Source of the DNA: Hyphomicrobiales bacterium
GTDB taxonomy: Bacteria > Pseudomonadota > Alphaproteobacteria > Rhizobiales > Rhizobiaceae
Assembly (NCBI GenBank): GCA_900469955.1
Contig: UBYX01000004.1
Location: 1 to 64,000, forward strand
DNA length: 64,000 bases
Direction: 5' to 3'
The position numbers and the translations under genes are program-made. Positions 56,970-64,000 of this stretch are shown piece after piece. The notes beneath the pieces were generated by a model. The model saw only the letters and a program-made list of their open reading frames with translations. It ran no database searches and was not told the origin of the DNA. Positions within the stretch are counted from its first letter, which is position 1, and every line of letters starts with the position of its first letter.

Positions 56970-57431
56970 TTATTTGGTTCCCCCGTCCGAATAGACGGCT
57001 TCCGGATCGAAATGGCGCTCATCGTCGGTGATTTCAAGGACAGCGCTGCTGTCACTTTTTCTTACCGTCCGATAGAAACAGGAGCGGCGGCCGGTGTGGC
57101 ATGTTGCTTCATGGCCGGCGACGGAAACCTTCAGCCAGACGGCATCCTGATCGCAGTCCGTCCGCAGTTCGTGCACGGTCTGAAGATTGCCGGAGGTCTC
57201 GCCCTTCTTCCAGATCTTGCCGCGCGACCGGCTATAGTAGTGAGCAGTCCCCGTCTCGATCGTCAGCGCCAGGGCTTCCGCATTCATGTGGGCAACCATC
57301 AGCAATTCGCCCTCGCGGATATCGGTCACGACCGCGGTGACGAGCCCGTTGCCGTCGAACCGCGGCGCAAAGGCACCCGCACCTTCGATCTCGGCCTTGT
57401 CGGCCGAAGGTTTTTCAAAAGAGATGGACAT
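56970..57431 (-). CDS. hisI: Phosphoribosyl-AMP cyclohydrolase
   Basis: A 153-residue monofunctional HisI, the third step of histidine synthesis. It has [17 protein letters not shown], the [19 protein letters not shown] segment in outline, the zinc/magnesium Cys and His in [11 protein letters not shown] and the Asp-rich [10 protein letters not shown]. It lacks the HisE domain, as usual in alphaproteobacteria. It lies 15 bp after folE. Confidence 0.94.
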   Translation of the reverse strand: MSISFEKPSADKAEIEGAGAFAPRFDGNGLVTAVVTDIREGELLMVAHMNAEALALTIETGTAHYYSRSRGKIWKKGETSGNLQTVHELRTDCDQDAVWLKVSVAGHEATCHTGRRSCFYRTVRKSDSSAVLEITDDERHFDPEAVYSDGGTK

Positions 57432-57446
57432 TGGAATTGGTGCCCG

Positions 57447-58061
57447 TCAGCGGTTGCGAACCAGCATGAAGAACCTAGCCTGCTCGGCAGCGTCCGTCTT
57501 GATCCCGCCGGTAAAGGTCGTCGTGATCGTCTGCGAACCCTGCTTTTGCACGCCGCGCATTTCCATGCACATGTGTTCCGCCTCGATCATCACGGCAACG
57601 CCGCGAGGCTTCAAGGTCTCCTCGATCGCATGGGCGATCTGGGCCGTGAGGTTTTCCTGCGTCTGCAGGCGCCGGCCGAATATCTCCACGACGCGGGCGA
57701 TCTTCGAAAGACCGAGTACGCGACCGTTCGGCAGATAACCGACATGCGCCTTGCCCTTGATCGGCAGCATGTGGTGTTCGCAATGGGAGAAGAACGGAAT
57801 GTCACGCACGAGCACGATATCGTCGTAGCCGGAGACCTCTTCGAAGGTCCGGCCCAAAACTTCTTCCGCCGATTGATCGTAGCCGCCGAACAGTTCGAGA
57901 TAGGCGGCGGCGACCCGCTTCGGCGTGTCGAGAAGGCCTTCGCGAGCAGGATCGTCGCCTGCCCAACGAAGCAAAGTGCGTACAGCCTCCTCAGCCTCCT
58001 GCTGGGATGGGCGAACCAGCTTCTCTTTCGAGGCCGGGAAATTCTTCACTATGGCATCCAT
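57447..58061 (-). CDS. folE: GTP cyclohydrolase I
   Basis: A 204-residue enzyme converting GTP to dihydroneopterin triphosphate, the first step of folate synthesis. The zinc site is [19 protein letters not shown] (outlined) with a further Cys in [16 protein letters not shown]-type context. Length is normal. It is upstream of hisI and the two are probably co-transcribed. Confidence 0.95.
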   Translation of the reverse strand: MDAIVKNFPASKEKLVRPSQQEAEEAVRTLLRWAGDDPAREGLLDTPKRVAAAYLELFGGYDQSAEEVLGRTFEEVSGYDDIVLVRDIPFFSHCEHHMLPIKGKAHVGYLPNGRVLGLSKIARVVEIFGRRLQTQENLTAQIAHAIEETLKPRGVAVMIEAEHMCMEMRGVQKQGSQTITTTFTGGIKTDAAEQARFFMLVRNR

Positions 58062-58347
58062 CTATCGTCTCCCGATGCGGTTCAAGGCCGCACCCGACTG
58101 GCTTTACTCAAGGACTGAACAGTGTGAGGGCATCACGACTGATTTTTATGCAATCTTATGCTATCTGATCGCTGGCAGGCGTTTTGACAAGGCATGCTAT
58201 TCCCATTTCGGTCGGATTTCGTGAAAACATCCTTCCTTGATGACGCTCGATCAAAACCACATATAGTGGCACAAGCCCCTTTACGGTAGTCCGCGGCGAG
58301 CGAGACAATGTGTTCAACATCGCGATGGCATTACAAGCGAGCCTGAG
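58062..58347. other. Divergent promoter spacer folE / NifU-like gene
   Basis: The 286-bp stretch lies between divergent genes and is moderately AT-rich near 58140-58270. I see no protein gene, RNA gene or clear iron-responsive box. Confidence 0.4.
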
Positions 58348-58797
58348 ATGGACGAAATCTACAACAGCAAGATTCTCGAATTCGCCGGCAACATTACCCA
58401 CGCGGGAAGCCTGCCGGACGCGGATGCTAACTCCGAAAAACACTCGAAGCTCTGCGGCTCGAAGGTACGCGTCTATCTGAAGATGGATCACGGCACGGTC
58501 ACGGATTTCGCCCACGAGGTGCGCGCCTGCGCCCTGGGTCAGGCGTCGTCGTCGATCATGGCGCGGCATGTCATCGGCGCGACGGCCGATGAAATCCGGA
58601 AGGCCCGCGAGGACATGCTTGCGATGCTGAAGGAGGGTGGCGAAGGACCCGAGGGCCGCTTCGAGGACATGCGCTACCTGAGGCCGGTCAAGGACTACAA
58701 GGCGCGCCACGCTTCCACGATGCTGACCTTCGAAGCCGTGGTCGACGCGATCAATCAGATTGAAGTGAAGGAACGGTCCGAGGCGGCCGCCATCTGA
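58348..58797 (+). CDS. NifU/IscU-like iron-sulfur cluster scaffold protein
   Basis: A 149-residue protein of the IscU/NifU N-terminal family: YNSKILEFAGNITHAG, KLCGSKVRVYLKMD and VRACALGQASSSIMARH. The first two scaffold cysteines are present; the position of the usual third Cys reads MRYLRPVKDY instead, as in other alphaproteobacterial stand-alone versions. It may assemble or carry Fe-S clusters. yidD follows after 2 bp. Confidence 0.87.
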   Translation: MDEIYNSKILEFAGNITHAGSLPDADANSEKHSKLCGSKVRVYLKMDHGTVTDFAHEVRACALGQASSSIMARHVIGATADEIRKAREDMLAMLKEGGEGPEGRFEDMRYLRPVKDYKARHASTMLTFEAVVDAINQIEVKERSEAAAI

Positions 58798-58799
58798 TC

Positions 58800-59180
58800 A
58801 TGTGCGACAGTCCGGATTGCCGCCATCCTCAGCCACAGCAACGAGCGCGCCGCTCCCGCAACTGGTCCGGCCCGTTCCGCAAGACGCCCGGCAGGCTTCT
58901 CGGCATGGGATTGATCCGCCTGTACCAGCTGACGCTTTCCGGCTTCATCGGCAATTCCTGCCGCCATATCCCGACCTGCTCGGAATATGGCTACGAGGCA
59001 ATCGCGCGCCACGGGTTGTGGCCGGGCGGATGGATGACCCTGTTCCGCGTCGCCCGCTGCGGGCCGGGCGGAAGCGGCGGACTGGATCCCGTCCCCAGCC
59101 TTCTTGACCAACGACTGCGCTGGTGGACGCCCTGGCGCTACTGGCGAGGCTCTTCCCGGAAGGCATCCTTGCCGCAATGA
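58800..59180 (+). CDS. yidD: Membrane protein insertion efficiency factor YidD
   Basis: A 126-residue YidD: MGLIRLYQLTLSGFIGNSCRHIPTCSEYGYEAI in outline, with the conserved Cys pair around RHIPTCSEY and the WRVARCGP-type end. It assists YidC in membrane protein insertion. It starts 2 bp after the NifU-like stop and overlaps the DUF1697 gene by 4 bp (ATGA). Confidence 0.93.
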   Translation: MCDSPDCRHPQPQQRARRSRNWSGPFRKTPGRLLGMGLIRLYQLTLSGFIGNSCRHIPTCSEYGYEAIARHGLWPGGWMTLFRVARCGPGGSGGLDPVPSLLDQRLRWWTPWRYWRGSSRKASLPQ

Positions 59181-59698
59181 TCTACGTCGCGCTCCTTTAC
59201 AGCATCGTTCTTGGCGGAGGCAGGCGGGTTGTCATGACCGACCTGCGCGCAATGGCCGAGGACATCGGCTATACGGATTGCCGAACACTGGTTTCCACCG
59301 GCAACCTTGTCTTTGAAGCGGCTCAGTCATCCGTCTCCGGTATCGAGAAGGCGCTGGAAATCGCTTTCGCCCACCGGTTCGGCAAGCATGTCGACATCCT
59401 CGTGCGCTCGCGGTCGGACTGGCTCAAGCTTGCCGCGGCCAATCCGTTTCCCGGGAGGGACGGTTCGGAAGTCGGTGTGCGGATCATGCGCACGCCGCTC
59501 GACGAAAGCGTCAAGACCCTGCTAGAGCGACACAGGGAAAGAGAACAAATAGCCGTCATCGACGGCAATCTCTGGGTCGATTTCGGCGGAAAGGCAAGCG
59601 AGACGAGGCTTCTCTCCGCGATGACGACGAAGAAGCTCGGCATAGGCACGGCCCGCAACGCCAACACCGTCGCTCGCCTCGCAGAAATGGTTGCCTGA
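59177..59698 (+). CDS. DUF1697 family protein
   Basis: A 173-residue protein resembling DUF1697 (VALLYSIVLGGGRRVVMTDL, then VSTGNLVFEAAQS). The ATG at 59177 overlaps the yidD stop and gives the family's N-terminus. Function is unknown. It ends a likely three-gene operon closed by a weak terminator. Confidence 0.82.
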   Translation: MIYVALLYSIVLGGGRRVVMTDLRAMAEDIGYTDCRTLVSTGNLVFEAAQSSVSGIEKALEIAFAHRFGKHVDILVRSRSDWLKLAAANPFPGRDGSEVGVRIMRTPLDESVKTLLERHREREQIAVIDGNLWVDFGGKASETRLLSAMTTKKLGIGTARNANTVARLAEMVA

Positions 59699-59756
59699 GC
59701 CGCGGCCGCCTTTACTAAATCGGCGAAACACACTATCACCGCGCCCGTTAACAGCC

Positions 59757-59777
59757 GGCCGATCCGGCCATTTTTTT
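59757..59777 (+). terminator. Terminator upstream of thrS
   Basis: A short GGCCG-ATC-CGGCC hairpin is followed by A and seven T. It probably ends the NifU-yidD-DUF1697 transcript. The T-run is strong although the stem is only 5 bp. Confidence 0.5.
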
Positions 59778-59820
59778 ACCACCACCCGCATTCGTTGGCG
59801 GGACTGGACAGGAGAAAGAC

Positions 59821-61848
59821 ATGTCCCAATCCGTTTCTCTTACATTTCCCGATGGCTCCGTCCGCGTTTTCGACGCCGGAACGACCGGTCGTGACGTTGC
59901 CGAGGGCATTTCCAAGTCGCTCGCCAAGAAGGCGGTCGCGGTTGCCATCAACGGCACCGTGCAGGATCTAGCCGATCCCGTCACCGACGGTTCGATCGCC
60001 ATCATCACCCGCACGGACCCGCAGGCGCTGGAACTGATCCGCCACGACGCAGCACATGTGATGGCGGAGGCCGTGCAGGCACTCTGGCCCGGAACCCAGG
60101 TCACCATCGGCCCGGTGATCGAGAATGGATTCTATTACGATTTCAAACGCGTCCATAAGGAGAGCGGCGAGGACTGGCCTTTCACGCCTGAAGATCTGCC
60201 GAAGATCGAGGCGAAGATGAAGGAGATCATCCAGCGCAACGATCCGTTCACCAAGGAAGTCTGGTCGCGCGACGAGGCCCGCAGGGTGTTCGGCGAGATG
60301 GGCGAGACCTACAAGGTCGAGCTTATCGATGCGATCCCGGCGGATCAGGACCTCAAGATCTATCGCCAGGGCAAATGGTTCGACCTTTGCCGCGGCCCGC
60401 ACATGGCCTCCACGGGCCAGATCGGCACCGCCTTCAAGCTGATGAAGGTGGCCGGGGCCTATTGGCGCGGGGACAGCAACAATCCGATGCTGACGCGCAT
60501 CTACGCGACCGCCTGGGCGACGCAGGAAGAGCTCGACCAGTATCTCCACGTGCTGGCCGAGGCGGAGAAGCGTGACCACCGGAAGCTCGGCCGGGAAATG
60601 GATCTTTTCCACTTCCAGGAAGAAGGCCCGGGCGTCGTGTTCTGGCACGGCAAGGGCTGGCGCATGTTCCAGACGTTGACTGCTTACATGCGTCGCCGGC
60701 TTGCCGGCACCTATGAGGAAGTCAACGCGCCGCAGGTCCTCGATGCCTCGCTGTGGGAGACTTCGGGCCATTGGGGCTGGTATCAGGAGAACATGTTCGC
60801 GGTAAAATCGGCCTACGCCTTCACGCATCCGGAGGACAAGGAGGCGGACAACCGCGTGTTTGCGCTGAAGCCGATGAACTGCCCGGGGCACGTCCAGATC
60901 TTCAAGCACGGTCTCAAGTCTTACCGCGAACTACCTATCAGGCTTGCGGAATTTGGCCTCGTTCATCGCTACGAAGCATCCGGCGCGCTTCACGGATTGA
61001 TGCGCGTTCGCGGTTTCACCCAGGACGATGCGCATGTCTTCTGCACCGAGGAGCAGATGGCCGCCGAATGCCTGCGCATCAACGACCTGATTCTCTCCGT
61101 CTACGAGGATTTCGGGTTCAAGGAAGTCGTGGTGAAACTCTCGACGCGGCCGGAAAAGCGCGTCGGTTCCGACGAGCTATGGGACCGCGCAGAGAGCGTC
61201 ATGATGGATGTGCTTAATACGATCGAGGCGCAATCCGGCGGGCGCATCAAGACCGGCATCCTGCCGGGCGAAGGTGCGTTCTACGGTCCGAAGTTCGAAT
61301 ATACGCTGAAGGATGCGATCGGCCGCGAATGGCAGTGCGGCACGACGCAGGTGGACTTCAACCTGCCGGAACGGTTCGGTGCCTTCTACATCGACCAGAA
61401 CTCGGAAAAGCGCCAACCGGTGATGATCCATCGCGCCATCTGCGGTTCGATGGAACGGTTCCTGGGTATCCTGATCGAGAACTTCGCCGGGCATATGCCG
61501 CTCTGGTTCGCGCCGATGCAGGTCGTTGTGGCAACCATCACCTCGGATGCGGACGACTACGGCCGCGAGGTGGCCGAAGCGCTACGCGATGCCGGGCTGG
61601 TGGTGGAAACCGATTTCCGCAACGAGAAGATCAACTACAAGATCCGCGAGCACTCAGTCACCAAGGTGCCGGTCATCATCGTCTGCGGCAAGAAGGAGGC
61701 GGAAGAGCGCTCGGTCAACATCCGCCGCCTCGGATCTCAGGCCCAGACGTCGATGACGCTCGAAGAGGCCATCGCTTCGCTCGGCCATGAAGCAACGCCT
61801 CCGGACTTGCTCCGCCGGATTGAAGCAAAGAGGGCCGCTGCGGCCTGA
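59821..61848 (+). CDS. thrS: Threonyl-tRNA synthetase
   Basis: A 675-residue class II synthetase. An N-terminal TGS domain is followed by the second additional domain with the editing-site [12 protein letters not shown] and then the catalytic core ([26 protein letters not shown], zinc Cys/His), and the anticodon-binding domain ([11 protein letters not shown]). Length is normal. AGGAGAAAG precedes the ATG. It is followed by a strong terminator. Confidence 0.97.
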   Translation: MSQSVSLTFPDGSVRVFDAGTTGRDVAEGISKSLAKKAVAVAINGTVQDLADPVTDGSIAIITRTDPQALELIRHDAAHVMAEAVQALWPGTQVTIGPVIENGFYYDFKRVHKESGEDWPFTPEDLPKIEAKMKEIIQRNDPFTKEVWSRDEARRVFGEMGETYKVELIDAIPADQDLKIYRQGKWFDLCRGPHMASTGQIGTAFKLMKVAGAYWRGDSNNPMLTRIYATAWATQEELDQYLHVLAEAEKRDHRKLGREMDLFHFQEEGPGVVFWHGKGWRMFQTLTAYMRRRLAGTYEEVNAPQVLDASLWETSGHWGWYQENMFAVKSAYAFTHPEDKEADNRVFALKPMNCPGHVQIFKHGLKSYRELPIRLAEFGLVHRYEASGALHGLMRVRGFTQDDAHVFCTEEQMAAECLRINDLILSVYEDFGFKEVVVKLSTRPEKRVGSDELWDRAESVMMDVLNTIEAQSGGRIKTGILPGEGAFYGPKFEYTLKDAIGREWQCGTTQVDFNLPERFGAFYIDQNSEKRQPVMIHRAICGSMERFLGILIENFAGHMPLWFAPMQVVVATITSDADDYGREVAEALRDAGLVVETDFRNEKINYKIREHSVTKVPVIIVCGKKEAEERSVNIRRLGSQAQTSMTLEEAIASLGHEATPPDLLRRIEAKRAAAA

Positions 61849-61859
61849 TCATCAAGCAG

Positions 61860-61901
61860 ACAGCGCCTGCCATCCGCAGGCGCTGTCGACAATCTTTTTG
61901 G
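61860..61901 (+). terminator. Rho-independent terminator of thrS
   Basis: A perfect 11-bp stem (ACAGCGCCTGC / GCAGGCGCTGT) with a 5-nt loop is followed by CGACAATCTTTTT, 11 bp after the thrS stop. Confidence 0.85.
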
Positions 61902-61955
61902 TGAAGATGAGGCTCGGGGCCGTCGGCCACGTGGAAGTTGAGAAGCAGGCAGAGT

Positions 61956-62939
61956 TCAATCCTGCTCGTTGGCCGCTCCGGCGACTTGCGCGGCATCGCG
62001 CATGAGGACTTCGACCTCGGTATTGCCGCCTGCTTTGACGGTGAACGATCGCTGGTAGATCTTGTTCTTGTTGCGAGCAACGGCAAGATATTCGCCCTCG
62101 GCCAGCACCATGGTCGAAAAGGCGCTGACGCTTTCATTGACAACGTCGCCGGCAGCCGTCAGCACCGACCAGGCGGTGTCGGCTATCGCCTCGCCGCCGG
62201 GCTGCGATACAAGCTTCAGGGTGATCTGCGCGGCACGATGCTGCAGCACCGCCTGGGTAAGCTTGCCGGCCTCCACCTGGATATCGGCTCGCACGACCGC
62301 GTTGACGTCGCCATATTCGGAGACGATGTGATATGTGCCGGCATTGAGCCGCACGACCGTGTTCGGCTTGACATCCGTCATGACGAGCGGCCGGTCGCCG
62401 TTCTCGCGAACTTCCGATGAATAGACCGAGAAGCTGAGTTCGTTCGGGGGAATGCGCTGGTCGGCGCCCGCCACGGCGTTGAGGACGAAGCCGCCGGCAT
62501 CGAGCACCAGTGTCTGTTTCGATACGTCGCCGTCTGCTGGCACGTTCAGTTTCTTCGTGACACCGGCGCGACCGAAGGCACAGTTGACGAAGTAGTCTCC
62601 CGGTACCAACTGGAAGGCGGCCGAGCCGCCCTCGGAGCTTGCAACGAGCGGCAGTTTGCCGTCTTCGCCCGCGATCGGGCTGAAGACACGCCAGACGAGG
62701 CCTTCCTGCATGACGTCGCCATCGGCCGTCAGCTTGGCGTCGAAGAGGACATCCTTTCCCGCAATGCCGGCCGTACCGCCGGGCAGCGCGGAAAAAGCAT
62801 TGAGCTTCGGCATCTTGGCGGTGCTGTCGAGCTGGCGGAAATTCCTGAATGCATCATCCTGACCGAATGCACTGACGGCGACGCCGAAAGCCATGCTTCC
62901 AGCGAGGATCCAGCGTGCCGCGAAGGAAGTCCATGACAT
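61956..62939 (-). CDS. Secreted beta-rich hypothetical protein
   Basis: A 327-residue exported protein. A signal peptide ends near residue 26 (VSAFG before QDDAF). The mature part is strand-rich with Ig-like or carboxypeptidase-regulatory-like segments (for example [19 protein letters not shown] and [17 protein letters not shown]). Repeated 'PGDY/AGTY/EGEY' turns hint at three similar modules. Function unknown. It is divergent from the nitroreductase gene. Confidence 0.78.
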   Translation of the reverse strand: MSWTSFAARWILAGSMAFGVAVSAFGQDDAFRNFRQLDSTAKMPKLNAFSALPGGTAGIAGKDVLFDAKLTADGDVMQEGLVWRVFSPIAGEDGKLPLVASSEGGSAAFQLVPGDYFVNCAFGRAGVTKKLNVPADGDVSKQTLVLDAGGFVLNAVAGADQRIPPNELSFSVYSSEVRENGDRPLVMTDVKPNTVVRLNAGTYHIVSEYGDVNAVVRADIQVEAGKLTQAVLQHRAAQITLKLVSQPGGEAIADTAWSVLTAAGDVVNESVSAFSTMVLAEGEYLAVARNKNKIYQRSFTVKAGGNTEVEVLMRDAAQVAGAANEQD

Positions 62940-63048
62940 CTGTTGTGTACCGGTTGACTCTTCTTTTCCGAAACGTCACTTGAAGACCAATGCCAAGGCA
63001 ATTTCAAGACCTTCCCATCGCATTCCGTTCCCAGCGAAAGTTTTGACC

Positions 63049-63636
63049 ATGCAAAATGACGTTAAACTCATCGACTTCCTGCGCGACAGGCATTCCACGC
63101 CCGTAGCCCAGATCAAGGAGCCCGGCCCGTCGCAGGAGGAATTGGACGCGATCCTCACGTTTGCCACGCGAGTTCCCGATCACGGCAAGCTGGCGCCGTG
63201 GCGTCTGGTCGTCTATCGCGGAGATCTACGCAGAAAGCTCGGGGAGGCGTTCCTTGCTATTGCGCTCAAAAACACCCCCGATATGGCCGATGCCGCCAAG
63301 GAGGCCGAACTTACCCGCTTTACCCGGGCGCCGCTCGTGGTTGGCGTCGTCAGCACGGCTGCGCCGCATGTCAAGATCCCCGAATGGGAGCAGCTTCTCT
63401 CGTCCGGCGCCCTATGCCTCAACATGCTGATTGCGGCAAATGCGCATGGCTACGCCGCCAACTGGCGCACGGAATGGATCGCCTACGACGAGGCGGCGCT
63501 TGCGCTTCTCGGCATCAAGCCGGGCGAGAAAGTGGCAGGCTTCGTTCATATCGGCTCCAGCGATTTCCAGACGCCCGATCGTCCGCGGCCGGAACTTTCG
63601 CAAGTCGTCACCTATGCAGGCGAAGGCGAACTCTGA
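63049..63636 (+). CDS. Nitroreductase family protein (YdjA type)
   Basis: A 195-residue FMN oxidoreductase. Typical segments are [36 protein letters not shown] and [20 protein letters not shown] (outlined). It would reduce nitro or quinone compounds with NAD(P)H. I choose the ATG at 63049; the frame is open earlier but there overlaps the divergent promoter. Its stop overlaps the next gene's ATG by one base (TGATG). Confidence 0.9.
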   Translation: MQNDVKLIDFLRDRHSTPVAQIKEPGPSQEELDAILTFATRVPDHGKLAPWRLVVYRGDLRRKLGEAFLAIALKNTPDMADAAKEAELTRFTRAPLVVGVVSTAAPHVKIPEWEQLLSSGALCLNMLIAANAHGYAANWRTEWIAYDEAALALLGIKPGEKVAGFVHIGSSDFQTPDRPRPELSQVVTYAGEGEL

Positions 63637-64000
63637 TGTTCTACGCGACCGATACCAATCAGCATGGCCTGAAGCACGATCCTTTCAAGGCGATCGTGGC
63701 GCCGCGGCCGATCGGCTGGATCGGCACGAAGGGCAGGGACGGTACGCTGAACCTCTCGCCCTATTCTTTCTTCAACATCGTCTCCGACAATCCGAAGCTG
63801 GTGATGTTTTCCTCCAGCGGCCGCAAGCACAGCCTCCAGAATGCCGAGGAGACGGGCGTCTTCACCGCAAGCCTTGCAAGCCGGCACCTTGCCGAGCAGG
63901 TGAATGCGTCATCGGCACCGGTCGCCTATGGGATCAGCGAGTTTGACGTGGCGGGACTGACGCCGAAGATGGCCGAGCTGGTCGACGCCCCTTATGTCGC
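63636..64000 (+). CDS. Flavin reductase-like domain protein (3' truncated by window)
   Basis: The first 121 residues of a flavin reductase-like FMN-binding split-barrel protein: KAIVAPRPIGWIGTKGRDG and NLSPYSFFNIVSDNPKLVMF are characteristic. It is open to the right edge of the window. Its ATG overlaps the nitroreductase stop, so the two flavin enzymes are co-translated and may share function. Confidence 0.87.
   Translation, partial: MFYATDTNQHGLKHDPFKAIVAPRPIGWIGTKGRDGTLNLSPYSFFNIVSDNPKLVMFSSSGRKHSLQNAEETGVFTASLASRHLAEQVNASSAPVAYGISEFDVAGLTPKMAELVDAPYV

Noticed and set aside
59757-59820. Attenuator controlling thrS
   Set aside because: The small hairpin with T-run lies before thrS, but I see no threonine-codon leader peptide or T-box core, so it is treated as the end of the upstream operon.

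Overview
The window looks like an ordinary chromosomal segment of an alphaproteobacterium of the family Rhizobiaceae (Rhizobium, Agrobacterium or Sinorhizobium type). Signs are the high G+C with strong GC bias at third codon positions, an ATP12-type F1 chaperone, a bacterial transglutaminase-like cysteine peptidase, a PAS_5/DUF1457 protein, a Zur-regulated znu locus, a tandem glycine riboswitch before gcvTHP, and short palindromic intergenic elements of the type common in rhizobia. No insertion sequence, prophage, CRISPR array or plasmid origin was seen. The last gene is cut by the window edge.

Layout. 1-13.2 kb: a LacI-type repressor diverges from a carbohydrate operon: binding protein, two CUT1 permeases, ATPase, GH2 beta-mannosidase, sugar isomerase/epimerase-like protein, Gfo/Idh/MocA oxidoreductase, aldo/keto reductase and GH43 beta-xylosidase. 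It reads as import and breakdown of a plant-derived oligosaccharide. 13.2-17.2 kb: an acetyltransferase, then the zinc-uptake locus znuA / znuC-znuB-zur with Zur-like palindromes between the divergent genes. 17.2-22.1 kb: gamma-carbonic-anhydrase and FAH-family genes, dusA, a repeat-bearing spacer, and a methyltransferase. 22.1-26.8 kb: the glycine cleavage operon gcvT-gcvH-gcvP under a promoter and glycine riboswitch. 26.9-32.9 kb: copper-related genes, a DUF2000/Lrp pair, fluC-rluC-HAD-ATP12. 32.9-39.6 kb: glutathione-dependent formaldehyde oxidation (fghA, adhC-type gene), acetyltransferase, an M50 peptidase fused to a START-like domain, and a DMT exporter. 39.6-46.6 kb: tRNA-Leu(GAG), lipB, an OsmC/BON stress group, a peptide-deformylase homologue lacking two metal ligands, mgtE, a MerR regulator with its own palindromic operator, and two membrane proteins. 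46.7-55.3 kb: sdaA, a D,D-carboxypeptidase with SPOR domain, a secreted BTLCP peptidase, a structured AT-rich spacer, PilZ and PAS proteins, and a rhomboid protease. 55.4-64 kb: CBS protein, patatin-like protein, hisI, folE, a NifU-like scaffold, yidD, thrS, a secreted protein, nitroreductase and a truncated flavin reductase-like gene.

Most of the window is housekeeping. The observations most worth a second look are the degenerate peptide deformylase, the START-M50 fusion, the structured 52.7-52.9 kb spacer between c-di-GMP and surface-protease type genes, the operators of the sugar, zinc and MerR genes, and the possible broken gene at the left edge. I found nothing that I can defend as a wholly new biological system.
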